Origin: TMED23 sp964566055
Lineage (GTDB): Bacteria > Pseudomonadota > Alphaproteobacteria > Rhodospirillales > UBA2165
Direction: 5' to 3'
Assembly (NCBI GenBank): GCA_964566055.1
Contig: CAZMHI010000012.1
Span: 1-64,000 of the forward strand
Length of the DNA: 64,000 nucleotides
Made by a program: the position numbers and the translations under genes
Shown here: in pieces, positions 25,050 to 33,900 of the stretch
How positions within the stretch are numbered: position 1 is the first letter of the stretch
How the letters are laid out: each line of letters starts with the position of its first letter
Notes under the pieces: generated by a model
The model's database searches: none
Seen by the model: the letters and a program-made list of their open reading frames with translations, nothing else
What the model was told of the DNA's origin: nothing

Positions 25050-27614
25050 ATGGCCCGCTACAATTTCAAAGAAGCGGAATCCCGCTGGCAAAAATTATGG
25101 CACGATCAGAAATGCTTCGAAGTTTCTGAAACCGCTGATCTGCCAAAATATTATGTCCTGGAAATGTTTCCCTATCCATCGGGCCGCATGCATATGGGGC
25201 ACGTGCGAAATTATACGCTTGGCGATCTTGTCGCCCGTTATAAAAAAGCCTGTGGGTTTAACGTGCTGCATCCGATGGGCTGGGATGCCTTCGGACTGCC
25301 CGCCGAAAATGCGGCAATCGCCAACAATGTGCCACCGGCGGAATGGACCGAGCGAAATATCGCAACTATGCGGGACCAATTAAAGTCAATGGGCCTGTCC
25401 TACGATTGGACCAGAGAAATTGCCACCTGTACGCCTGAATATTATGCCCATGAACAAAAAATGTTTTTGGATTTTATCGAAGCCGGCCTGGCCTACCGCA
25501 AAGAATCCTGGGTGAATTGGGATCCGGAAGAAAACACCGTGCTGGCTAATGAACAGGTCATCGAAGGGCGGGGCTGGCGTTCCGGCGCCTTGGTCGAGAA
25601 AAAGCAGCTGACCCAATGGTTCTTAAAAATCACCGAATATGCGGATGATTTATTATCGGCGATTAAAGAACTTGAGCGCTGGCCCGAACGGGTTCGCATC
25701 ATGCAGGAAAATTGGATCGGACGTTCCGAGGGTATGCGGCTAAAATTTAAGCTTACGGGTCTGGATGATGAGCTTGAAGTTTTTACGACCCGGGCCGATA
25801 CCCTCTTCGGTGCATCTTTTATGGCTGTTTCAGCCAATCATCCACTAGCTGAAAATCTGGGTAAGGAGGATGCAGCCCTGGCCGACTTTATCGCCGAATG
25901 CAATCGCCTAGGAACCAGTGAAGCAGCCATCGAAACAGCTGAGAAGCAGGGGTATGATACGGGCCTGACGGTCGAACATCCTTTTGTCGAAGGTCAGACT
26001 TTACCGGTCTATGTCGCTAATTTCGTGCTGATGGAATATGGCACCGGTGCTATTTTCGGCTGCCCGGCACATGATCAGCGGGATTTGGATTTTGCCCGCA
26101 AATATGAGTTGCCGGTAATTCCCGTCGTCGCCCCGAAAGATGTTGACCCGGCGGATTTTGAGATTGGTACCGAAGCTTTTCTCGATGAAGGTATTCATAT
26201 CAATTCTGAATTTTTGGATGGGCTGTCCATCATCGAAGCAAAATCTGTGGTCGCTGACAAGCTCGAAGCGCTTAATGCAGGTGAGCGGGAAATTAATTAC
26301 CGCCTGCGAGATTGGGGGGTCTCACGACAGCGCTATTGGGGCTGCCCAATTCCGATTATTAATTGCGAAGCTTGTGGTACGGTACCGGTCCCTGAAGATC
26401 AACTGCCGGTCGAATTACCCATTGATATCAGCTTTGATAAACCGGGTAATCCGCTGGATCATCATCCAACCTGGAAGCATGTTGAGTGCCCAAGCTGTGG
26501 CAAAGCGGCGACGCGGGAAACAGATACCTTTGATACATTTTTCGAAAGCTCCTGGTATTTTGCCCGCTTTTGTTCGCCTCAAGCAGACAATGGGCTGGAT
26601 CGCCAGGCAGTCGATTATTGGCTGCCGGTTGATCAATATATTGGCGGTATCGAACATGCTGTATTGCATTTATTGTATTCGCGCTTCTTTACCCGAGCAC
26701 TGCAAAAATGCGGTTATTTGGATGTCAAAGAGCCCTTTGCAGGCCTGATGACCCAGGGCATGATCTGCCACGAGACCTATCAGGACTCAGATGACAACTG
26801 GCTGCTGCCGGAAGAAGTGACAAAAACGTCGAGCGGTGAACTTGTCAGCGTTGCTGACAATAAACAGGTCACCTTAGGCCGCTCTGAAAAAATGAGTAAG
26901 TCAAAAAAGAACGTCGTTGATCCGGAAATCATTATTTCGGAATACGGCGCTGATACGGCAAGGTTATTTATGTTATCCGACAGCCCGCCCGACCGGGATC
27001 TAGACTGGACCGAAGCGGGCATCGAAGGAGCGTGGCGCTATATCAATCGGCTCTGGCGGATGGTTTCAGAACCTAATGTGCCGATTGGGGAACTAGGTGC
27101 GCCGATGCCGGATGAAATCGCCGAAGACATTGAGAAAGTCAGACGCTCGGTCCACCAGACAGTGCACGCAGTTAGCTCAGATTTGGATAAATTTCATTTT
27201 AACAAAGCTGTTGCCCGTATTCGCGAACTAACCAATGCCCTTGATGGTATGAACCCGGATGGTACCGGTGCGTCCTGGGTCTATCGTAATGGTATAGAGA
27301 CCGTTGTAAAACTAGTCGGTCCGATCATGCCGCATATCGCCGAGGAAATGTGGCAGTCGCTTGGCCATAAAAATTATGTTATCGAAACGGCCTGGCCGGG
27401 TTATGATGAGTCCCTATTGGTTGATGATACGGTTACCGTTGGCGTCCAAGTGAATGGAAAAATGCGGGGCACCGTGGAACTGCCGCAGGATTGTGATCAA
27501 GCATCCGCTGAGGCTATGGGGCTTGAGCTTGATACGGTTGTGAAAGCAATTGACGGAAAAGAGGTGCGGAAAGTGATTTATGTACCAAATCGGATTATAA
27601 ATGTCGTTGTCTAA
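25050..27614 (+). CDS. leuS: Leucyl-tRNA synthetase
   Basis: The 854-residue class I synthetase has the HIGH signature as PYPSGRMHMGHVRNYTLGD and a CP1 editing domain (about 220-420) with TRADTLFGASF and GCPAHDQRD. A zinc-like CEACG...CPSCG element follows, and KMSKSKKNVVDP is the KMSKS loop. The anticodon-binding and C-terminal domains are complete. It charges tRNA-Leu and hydrolyses misacylated product. The last 14 bp overlap lptE, indicating coupling. Confidence 0.97.
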   Translation: MARYNFKEAESRWQKLWHDQKCFEVSETADLPKYYVLEMFPYPSGRMHMGHVRNYTLGDLVARYKKACGFNVLHPMGWDAFGLPAENAAIANNVPPAEWTERNIATMRDQLKSMGLSYDWTREIATCTPEYYAHEQKMFLDFIEAGLAYRKESWVNWDPEENTVLANEQVIEGRGWRSGALVEKKQLTQWFLKITEYADDLLSAIKELERWPERVRIMQENWIGRSEGMRLKFKLTGLDDELEVFTTRADTLFGASFMAVSANHPLAENLGKEDAALADFIAECNRLGTSEAAIETAEKQGYDTGLTVEHPFVEGQTLPVYVANFVLMEYGTGAIFGCPAHDQRDLDFARKYELPVIPVVAPKDVDPADFEIGTEAFLDEGIHINSEFLDGLSIIEAKSVVADKLEALNAGEREINYRLRDWGVSRQRYWGCPIPIINCEACGTVPVPEDQLPVELPIDISFDKPGNPLDHHPTWKHVECPSCGKAATRETDTFDTFFESSWYFARFCSPQADNGLDRQAVDYWLPVDQYIGGIEHAVLHLLYSRFFTRALQKCGYLDVKEPFAGLMTQGMICHETYQDSDDNWLLPEEVTKTSSGELVSVADNKQVTLGRSEKMSKSKKNVVDPEIIISEYGADTARLFMLSDSPPDRDLDWTEAGIEGAWRYINRLWRMVSEPNVPIGELGAPMPDEIAEDIEKVRRSVHQTVHAVSSDLDKFHFNKAVARIRELTNALDGMNPDGTGASWVYRNGIETVVKLVGPIMPHIAEEMWQSLGHKNYVIETAWPGYDESLLVDDTVTVGVQVNGKMRGTVELPQDCDQASAEAMGLELDTVVKAIDGKEVRKVIYVPNRIINVVV

Positions 27615-28122
27615 AATAGGTCTGAGCGTTGTCGCATTATTCAGTTTGACCGCCTGTGGGTTTGAACCAATTTATGGTGCCGGCACACGCTCTGTATTTG
27701 AAACCGACATGCGGGAAATTGAAATAAGCCCGATAGAAAACCGCATCGGCCAGCAACTGCGCAGCGAACTTGAACAACGTATCACGCCGAAAGGGCGGGC
27801 TCGAATTAGTAAATATATTCTCAAAGTTACCTTATCTGAAAGCAAACAGGGACTAGCGGTAAAGAAATCAGAGATTGCCACGCGGGCAAATTTGACCTTC
27901 CGGGCAAGCTATAACATTAGCCGTAAAATTGGCGGCGAAGTTCTGACTTCCGGCAGCAGCCGCATGGTAACCAGCTATAATATTTTGACTAAAACTTTCG
28001 CCACTTTAATGGCCGAGAAGGATGCCAGAAAGCGGGCGGTCCGTGAAATCAGCGTCGACATTACCAGTAAAGTCGCCGCCTTCTTTAAGCTCAATCGAGA
28101 TAAACTCGCGGCAGTGAAGTGA
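27601..28122 (+). CDS. lptE: LPS-assembly lipoprotein LptE
   Basis: The 173-residue protein has a lipoprotein signal (IGLSVVALFSLTACGFEPIY, lipobox LTAC) with the typical CGFxPxYG start of the mature protein, IGQQLRSELEQRI and RKRAVREISVDI. LptE plugs the LptD barrel that inserts lipopolysaccharide in the outer membrane. leuS-lptE-holA is a standard proteobacterial cluster, which supports the call despite low conservation. It overlaps leuS by 14 bp and holA by 4 bp. Confidence 0.93.
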   Translation: MSLSKIGLSVVALFSLTACGFEPIYGAGTRSVFETDMREIEISPIENRIGQQLRSELEQRITPKGRARISKYILKVTLSESKQGLAVKKSEIATRANLTFRASYNISRKIGGEVLTSGSSRMVTSYNILTKTFATLMAEKDARKRAVREISVDITSKVAAFFKLNRDKLAAVK

Positions 28123-29138
28123 AGTTTAACGCGGGAAAATCGGCTGCTTATCTGAAACATCCCGACCCTTCAATTCGTGCCGCGCTGATTTATGGAACCG
28201 ATCTCGGCCTGGTCCACGAGCGGGTAACTTTGCTGGCAAAATCGATTGTTGAAGATTTAGCCGATCCCTTCCGCGTTAGCGAACTAACCGGTAGCGAGAT
28301 TAAGTCCGACCCAGCCCGGCTAATCGATGAGGCTTCGGCTCAGTCATTAATAGGTGGAGAGCGCGTGGTCTTGGTAAAGCTTGGTGGTGAAGATATTTCC
28401 AAAGCGCTGCTGCAATTTCTTGAAGAGGATATTCAGAGTTCACTGGTCGTTATGGAAGCCGGAGATCTCACTCCACGCTCGCCAGTGCGCAAACTCATCG
28501 AGAAAAGCGACATTGCAGCGACCATTACCTGCTATTCAGATAACCTTTCGGCGCTTGGTTCACTGATCGATATGGTGATGCGGGAAAATCAAAAATCGAT
28601 TAATTCTGAAGCCAAGGATTATTTGCTGACCAATCTCGGTTCTGACCGGATGGTCTCAAGGGGAGAGCTGGAAAAACTGGTGACCTATTGCGGTGACCAA
28701 CAGGAGATTCTGCTAGATGATGCGATGGCGGCGATTGGCGACAACGGCGCGCTCTCGATTGATGAAATTATATATGCCGTGGCAGATGGTAATCGAGCGG
28801 CGCTCGAAAACAATTTAACGCGGGCTTTTGTTGAAGGCACCTCGCCGATTGCCATTTTGCGAGCCGCTATCCGGCATTACCAGCGCCTCCATCTCGCCGC
28901 CGGCTTTATGCGCCAAGGACAATCTTCCCGCCAGGCAATTAAATCATTAAAACCACCTGTGATATTTCTGTTTGTTGATCGCTTTAACCGGCAACTAGAT
29001 CGTTGGTCGGGCAAAAAAATTGAGCGTGCCCTAGAAGTCCTGACGGAAGCCGAAGTTAATTGTAAATCAACCGGCTTGCCGGCCGAGGCAATTTGTGGCC
29101 GCGCTCTAATGTCGCTTTCCCAGGCCGCCCGTCATTAA
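28119..29138 (+). CDS. holA: DNA polymerase III subunit delta
   Basis: The 339-residue clamp-loader subunit starts at GTG in the overlap GTGA with lptE. It has the HolA N-terminal pattern AALIYGTDLGLVHERVTLLA, SLVVMEAGDLTPRSPVRKLI in the ATPase-like fold, and the C-terminal collar region (LRAAIRHYQRLHLAAGF, GRALMSLSQAAR). Delta opens the beta clamp during loading. The gene ends 25 bp before the convergent parB, with no clear terminator between. Confidence 0.95.
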   Translation: MKFNAGKSAAYLKHPDPSIRAALIYGTDLGLVHERVTLLAKSIVEDLADPFRVSELTGSEIKSDPARLIDEASAQSLIGGERVVLVKLGGEDISKALLQFLEEDIQSSLVVMEAGDLTPRSPVRKLIEKSDIAATITCYSDNLSALGSLIDMVMRENQKSINSEAKDYLLTNLGSDRMVSRGELEKLVTYCGDQQEILLDDAMAAIGDNGALSIDEIIYAVADGNRAALENNLTRAFVEGTSPIAILRAAIRHYQRLHLAAGFMRQGQSSRQAIKSLKPPVIFLFVDRFNRQLDRWSGKKIERALEVLTEAEVNCKSTGLPAEAICGRALMSLSQAARH

Positions 29139-29163
29139 CTAAATATAAGAAAAAACTAATATA

Positions 29164-30306
29164 CTAATCGGTCTCTTCTGCCAGACTGTTGAGATCATCA
29201 TCCGACAAACTAAAGTCACCGGTCAAATCAATCTCACCCAACTCTTCGCCATCACCCTCGCCATCGTCAAGCAGCGCGCCCTCTTCCAACTGAGCGATTG
29301 CCTCATCAACATTATCCGGAATAATACTGTCGCCACCGGCCATTTCAAGATCAGCTAATCCAGCGGCATCCGCCTCACCTTCAAGAGGAATTTCATCCGC
29401 CTCGCCGGTATCGGATTGACCATGCTTGCCATCGCTTAAGCGATGCAAGATTCCATCAAGCTGCTCGAGGGTTTCATAGGAAATTATCACTTTGCCACCC
29501 GACATTTTAAAATCGATTTCGACTTTCAAGCCAAGCAAATTTGAGAGGTCATATTCAAGCGCCAACAAATTTGCGTCCTTCGCTGGCTTGGCGGATGATT
29601 TTTTGGTGGCAGGGGTCTCAGTTGTTTGGCAGAGCTTTTCGGTCTGGCGCACATTCAAGCCGCGCTTAACGACTTTCTTAGCGAGCCCGATCGGATCTTC
29701 GGCATTTAATAATGCCCGCGCATGACCAGCTGTCAGATCACCCGACTGCAGCATATCCTTAATTTGATCCGGCAGATTTAGGAGCCGCATCATGTTGGCA
29801 ACGTGGCTCCGGCTTTTACCGAGAATTTTTGCCAGCGCTTCCTGGGTATGAGAAAACTCATCAACCAGACGGCGATAGCCTTCGGCTTCTTCGAGCGCCG
29901 AAAGATTTTCCCGCTGCAGGTTTTCAACCAGGCCAATTTCAAGCGCTTCAACATCTGAAAATTCCCGCACCAGGATCGGCACCTCGTGAAGCTGTGCCAA
30001 TTGGGCGGCCCGCCAGCGGCGTTCACCGGCAATGATTTCAAAGCCGTCGCTGTGATCTGGATGTGCCCGCACCAGGATCGGCTGGAGAATGCCAAGTTCG
30101 CGGATCGAGCCGGCGAGCTCTTCTATCTCAGGATCACTAAAAAGTTGGCGCGGCTGGTAACGGCCTGGATAAACATTTTCGATGGGCGCCGTTTGATCGG
30201 TGGTACCTGCTGTAGCAGCCGGCGCAATTGACTCTCTGCTTTCATCGCCGCCGCCCAGTAGCGCTGAGAGACCTTTACCTAATTTCTTTGAGGGGTTTTT
30301 TGCCAT
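29164..30306 (-). CDS. parB: Chromosome-partitioning protein ParB with acidic C-terminal extension
   Basis: The 380-residue protein starts AKNPSKKLGKGLSALLGGG (the ParA-contacting N-terminus). The CTP-binding ParB/Srx motifs GERRWRAAQ and ENLQRENLSALEEAEGYRRL follow. The HTH region around LGKSRSHVANMMRLLNLP binds parS, and the dimerisation domain ends near residue 291 (SGGKVIISYETLEQLDGIL). The last 89 residues are extra: 31 Asp/Glu, one Lys, no Arg. Most ParBs stop near the dimerisation domain. It loads on the nearby parS sites and slides as a clamp. Its ATG and the parA stop share one base. Confidence 0.95.
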   Translation of the reverse strand: MAKNPSKKLGKGLSALLGGGDESRESIAPAATAGTTDQTAPIENVYPGRYQPRQLFSDPEIEELAGSIRELGILQPILVRAHPDHSDGFEIIAGERRWRAAQLAQLHEVPILVREFSDVEALEIGLVENLQRENLSALEEAEGYRRLVDEFSHTQEALAKILGKSRSHVANMMRLLNLPDQIKDMLQSGDLTAGHARALLNAEDPIGLAKKVVKRGLNVRQTEKLCQTTETPATKKSSAKPAKDANLLALEYDLSNLLGLKVEIDFKMSGGKVIISYETLEQLDGILHRLSDGKHGQSDTGEADEIPLEGEADAAGLADLEMAGGDSIIPDNVDEAIAQLEEGALLDDGEGDGEELGEIDLTGDFSLSDDDLNSLAEETD

Positions 30307-31130
30307 TATGCCGCCAACATTTTTTCGCGTTTCAGAACTTCACTTGCCAGATGAATGTAAGCCTGCGATCCGGCACAGGCTGTATCATACAATAAAACCG
30401 GTTTGCCGTGAGAGGGGGCTTCGGAAACCCGGACGTTTCGCGGGATAACCGTATCATAAACGATATCGCCAAAAAATTCGCGCACGTCAGAGGCGACAGC
30501 ATCCGAAAGATTGTTGCGGGAATCGAACATGGTTAGGACGATTCCTTGTATCTCAAGTTCAGGGTTATAGGCTTTTTTGATGCGATCAATCGTCCGCACC
30601 AGATGACTGACGCCTTCGAGGGCGAAAAATTCACATTGCAGCGGCACCAATACCGCATCAGCGGCATTCAACGCATTGACCGTGAGCAGCCCGAGGGCCG
30701 GCGGACAGTCGATTAATACATAGTCGAACGCCTCTAAATTCCCCGCCACGCAGTTTTTTAGGCGAAACAGACGATCTTCGAACTCAATCAGTTCAATTTC
30801 AGCGCCTGAAAGATCAACTCCTGACGAGACGATTGACAGGCCTGGAATAACCGTATCAAGGATGGCCTCCTCTACCGTCGCTTCACCAATGATAACTTGG
30901 TAGGCGTTGATCAACCGATCCGCCTGCTCAATACCCAAGCCGGTACTGGCATTGCCCTGCGGGTCAAGATCAATGACCAGCACTTGCTTGCGCACAGCTG
31001 CCAGTGCAGTCGCCAAATTTATCGTCGTGGTGGTTTTGCCAACGCCACCCTTTTGATTGGCAACCGCAATGATGCGAGGCTTCTTAGCGCTGGAAACACC
31101 GGTTTCGCTATTAATTTCATTATCCATCAA
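30306..31130 (-). CDS. parA: Chromosome-partitioning ATPase ParA (Soj)
   Basis: The 274-residue deviant Walker ATPase has NQKGGVGKTTTTINLATALA (signature Lys in KGGVGKT), VIDLDPQGNASTGLG (Walker A') and DYVLIDCPPALG (Walker B). It binds DNA non-specifically when ATP-bound and pulls ParB-parS. It overlaps rsmG by 11 bp upstream and touches parB downstream, giving the classical rsmG-parA-parB order. Confidence 0.96.
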   Translation of the reverse strand: MMDNEINSETGVSSAKKPRIIAVANQKGGVGKTTTTINLATALAAVRKQVLVIDLDPQGNASTGLGIEQADRLINAYQVIIGEATVEEAILDTVIPGLSIVSSGVDLSGAEIELIEFEDRLFRLKNCVAGNLEAFDYVLIDCPPALGLLTVNALNAADAVLVPLQCEFFALEGVSHLVRTIDRIKKAYNPELEIQGIVLTMFDSRNNLSDAVASDVREFFGDIVYDTVIPRNVRVSEAPSHGKPVLLYDTACAGSQAYIHLASEVLKREKMLAA

Positions 31131-31779
31131 GTGGTGATAGCTTTCCTATTTCTATAAGAACCCCCTGAAGATTCTTGTTAGATTCAGCCTCTCCACTATC
31201 CTTATAGTTGATCAGAGATGGATGAATTTGAACTTCCATATTCCACTTTTTTTGGCACAGGGTCAATTCTTGTTCGTAAGTTTCGCCCTTCAAAAACAAG
31301 CATTTTCCGCCTGGCGCCAGCAAAGGATAGCTCCAACCACACAAATCATCTAATGGCGCTAAGGCTCGTGCGGTAATAAAATTGGCTGTATTTGGCTCTG
31401 GATAGTCTTCGATGCGGCCATTAAATACCGTTGCAGAGCAGCCGGTCTGGCGGATTACTTCGCCTAAGAAACTGCATTTTTTCTGATTAGACTCCATAAG
31501 CACAATGTTTTTTGCACCCATCATAGCCAAGACCAAACCCGGAAAACCAGCGCCACTGCCCAAATCACAGACCAGATCATTGGGGTTATCAATATGGGCA
31601 AAAAGCTGCGCTGAATCCAGTATATGGCGCCGCCAGGCGTCTGCCAGAGTATTTGGACCAACGAGATTAATGCTTTTTTGCCATTTATGGAGAAGTTCGA
31701 GATAGAAGGTTAATCGGTCGAGTGTTTCATGTGAAACATCTATTTTTTCTGCAAGTCCGTCAGGAGTGAGTATATCCAT
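31120..31779 (-). CDS. rsmG: 16S rRNA (guanine-527-N7)-methyltransferase RsmG
   Basis: The 219-residue SAM methyltransferase (GidB) has LYLELLHKWQKSINLV-type text near residue 27, VCDLGSGAGFPGLVLAMMG as the SAM motif, and FITARALAPLDDLCGW. It methylates G527 in the 530 loop of 16S rRNA; loss gives low-level streptomycin resistance in many bacteria. Residues 14-19 (DVSHET) are encoded by a parS sequence at 31723-31738, a placement seen in many chromosomes. Confidence 0.96.
   Translation of the reverse strand: MDILTPDGLAEKIDVSHETLDRLTFYLELLHKWQKSINLVGPNTLADAWRRHILDSAQLFAHIDNPNDLVCDLGSGAGFPGLVLAMMGAKNIVLMESNQKKCSFLGEVIRQTGCSATVFNGRIEDYPEPNTANFITARALAPLDDLCGWSYPLLAPGGKCLFLKGETYEQELTLCQKKWNMEVQIHPSLINYKDSGEAESNKNLQGVLIEIGKLSPLDG
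31723..31738 (-). other. parS site 1 (inside rsmG)
   Basis: TGTTTCATGTGAAACA, the reverse complement of sites 2 and 3. It differs from the ideal palindrome TGTTTCACGTGAAACA at one central base. It is the ParB loading site, placed within the 5' coding part of rsmG. Confidence 0.93.
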
Positions 31780-31793
31780 ATTAGGTATAATAA

Positions 31794-31809
31794 TGTTTCA
31801 CATGAAACA
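31794..31809 (+). other. parS site 2 (rsmG-mnmG gap)
   Basis: TGTTTCACATGAAACA, a near-perfect ParB site in the 41-bp gap between the mnmG stop and the rsmG start, 71 bp from site 1 and in opposite orientation to it. Confidence 0.93.
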
Positions 31810-31820
31810 TTGCACTAAAA

Positions 31821-33701
31821 TCAAGCGGCATTGCGGGCACGACGGCGCACAAAACCCAGTAAAGCGGTAAGTGCGGCGGGCGTTACTCCGGAGATGCGCG
31901 CAGCGGCGCCGAGTGATGTCGGCCGTACTTCTTCAAGCTTAGCGCAGATTTCATTAGATAATCCGCCAATAGACTGAAAATCAATATCTTCGGGAATGAT
32001 CAGAGATTCGTCAGCGCGAAAAGCACGAATATCTGTTTCCTGGCGATCCATATAACCGGAATAAAGTCCCATAATTTCGATCTGCTCGGCAATGTCAGGT
32101 GAAAGTCCTTTTAGTTCCGGCCAGATTTCTGCCACCCGCTTCATATCCATTTCCTGGTAGCGCAGAACATCGAGCACATTTCGCCGTACGCCATCCTGAT
32201 TTATTTTCAAGCCCAGGCTAGCGAGTTCGTTTGGCGTCTTGTTTAAAGATTGAGCTAAATCGACAGCACGATTAAGTTCCGCCATCTTGGTATTAAAAGC
32301 ATCTTCACGCTCCGTACCGACGCAGCCAATTGCCAGGCCTTTAGGGGTCAGCCGCTGATCAGCGTTATCCGCCCGCAATTGCAAACGATATTCGGCACGA
32401 GACGTAAACATGCGGTAAGGCTCTGTCGTGCCTAAAGTAACCAAGTCATCAATCAACACACCAATATAAGCATCGGCTCGATCTATTTGAATGGATTCAG
32501 AACCACCTGCTGCCAATGCGGCATTGATGCCGGCGACCAGACCTTGCGCTCCCGCCTCTTCATAGCCTGTGGTGCCATTTATTTGGCCGGCAAAATAAAG
32601 TCCTTTTACCCGGCGCGTCTCAAGCTCCGGGGTTAATTCCCGTGGATCAACAAAATCGTATTCAATGGCATAGCCGGGCTGCAGCATGGTCGCTTGCTCA
32701 AGCCCCGGAATGGTTTTCAATAAACCCGACTGTACGTCTTTCGGCAGCGAGGTCGAAATGCCATTGGGATAAACTGTATCGTCGTCCAGGCTTTCCGGTT
32801 CAAGAAAAATCTGGTGGCGCTCCCGGTGAGCAAAGCGCACGACTTTGTCTTCGATGGAGGGACAATAGCGGGGTCCGGTGCTGTCGATTTGCCCGGAATA
32901 CAAGGGCGCCCGGTCTAAATTTGCTTTGATTAATTCGTGTGAAGCCGTTGTGGTCTCGGTAATAAAGCAGGAAATCTGCGGTGTGGTGATCCGATCTGTC
33001 AAATAGGAAAACGGTACGGGCGGCTGATCACCGGGCTGTTCAACCAAGCTTGCCCAATCAATGGTTTTACCATCAAGGCGGGGCGGGGTGCCGGTTTTCA
33101 AGCGGCCCAATTGGAATCCCAGACGTTCGAAAGTCGCCGACAAACCAAGTGCCGGCGCCTCATTAACCCGGCCGGCCGGTGTTTGTTCTTCGCCAACGTG
33201 AATGACACCACGTAAAAAAGTGCCGGTGGTGATAATTACTTTTGGCGCATAGAACTCTTCATCCGCACCGGTTTTTATACCTTTGAGCTGCTCTTGCTTA
33301 TCGAATAGCAGATCTTCAACTGCTCCGGCTTTTAACTCTAAATTTTTCTGAGCGCTCAACAAATCAAAAATGGCTTGGCGATAAAGCTTCCGATCGGCTT
33401 GCGCGCGGGGACCGCGCACGGCAGGTCCCTTGCTTTGATTAAGAATGCGAAACTGAATGCCCGCCCGGTCGATGGCTTTGCCCATGATACCGTCAAGGGC
33501 ATCAATTTCCCGCACCAACTGGCCTTTAGCCAAGCCACCGATGGCCGGATTGCAGGACATCTCGCCGATGGTTTCGAGCTTGTGGGTCAGCAGCAGCGTT
33601 TTAGCCCCAACGCGCGCAGCCGCTGCAGCCGCCTCACTGCCGGCGTGACCGCCGCCAACAACGATAACATCGTAAGAATTATGTCCAAGTGATTCCGTCA
33701 T
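31821..33701 (-). CDS. mnmG: tRNA uridine-5-carboxymethylaminomethyl enzyme MnmG
   Basis: The 626-residue FAD protein (GidA) has VIVVGGGHAGSEAAAAAARV, SCNPAIGGLAKGQLVREIDA, TGTFLRGVIHVGE and LYFAGQINGTTGYEEAGAQG. It closes with the helical C-terminal domain that contacts MnmE and tRNA. With MnmE it makes the cmnm5 modification at U34 of several tRNAs. It lies between two parS-bearing gaps, in the standard origin-proximal order. Confidence 0.97.
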   Translation of the reverse strand: MTESLGHNSYDVIVVGGGHAGSEAAAAAARVGAKTLLLTHKLETIGEMSCNPAIGGLAKGQLVREIDALDGIMGKAIDRAGIQFRILNQSKGPAVRGPRAQADRKLYRQAIFDLLSAQKNLELKAGAVEDLLFDKQEQLKGIKTGADEEFYAPKVIITTGTFLRGVIHVGEEQTPAGRVNEAPALGLSATFERLGFQLGRLKTGTPPRLDGKTIDWASLVEQPGDQPPVPFSYLTDRITTPQISCFITETTTASHELIKANLDRAPLYSGQIDSTGPRYCPSIEDKVVRFAHRERHQIFLEPESLDDDTVYPNGISTSLPKDVQSGLLKTIPGLEQATMLQPGYAIEYDFVDPRELTPELETRRVKGLYFAGQINGTTGYEEAGAQGLVAGINAALAAGGSESIQIDRADAYIGVLIDDLVTLGTTEPYRMFTSRAEYRLQLRADNADQRLTPKGLAIGCVGTEREDAFNTKMAELNRAVDLAQSLNKTPNELASLGLKINQDGVRRNVLDVLRYQEMDMKRVAEIWPELKGLSPDIAEQIEIMGLYSGYMDRQETDIRAFRADESLIIPEDIDFQSIGGLSNEICAKLEEVRPTSLGAAARISGVTPAALTALLGFVRRRARNAA

Positions 33702-33865
33702 GGCGCGGGAATGTAAGTGGGCTTAACGGCGAAGTCAATTAGTGAGACCCGCCAAAATGAAACTAATTTGTTGCTACACCAAAAATGATAAATTCCACAT
33801 CGAAACAAAATCAATATTTTGCGGCAACAAACTTCGGTGACATATATAGAGTAGAATCCGATAAG

Positions 33866-33881
33866 TGTTTCACATGAAACA
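33866..33881 (+). other. parS site 3 (mnmG-mnmE gap)
   Basis: TGTTTCACATGAAACA, identical to site 2, in the 199-bp gap between mnmG and mnmE and 2.06 kb from site 2. Confidence 0.93.
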
Positions 33882-33900
33882 ATTTAGTAAATTGAGACAC

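Noticed and set aside
25386..25616. Antisense open frames inside leuS, mnmG, lutB and other long genes
   Set aside because: They mirror codon usage of well-identified genes on the other strand and show no family motifs.
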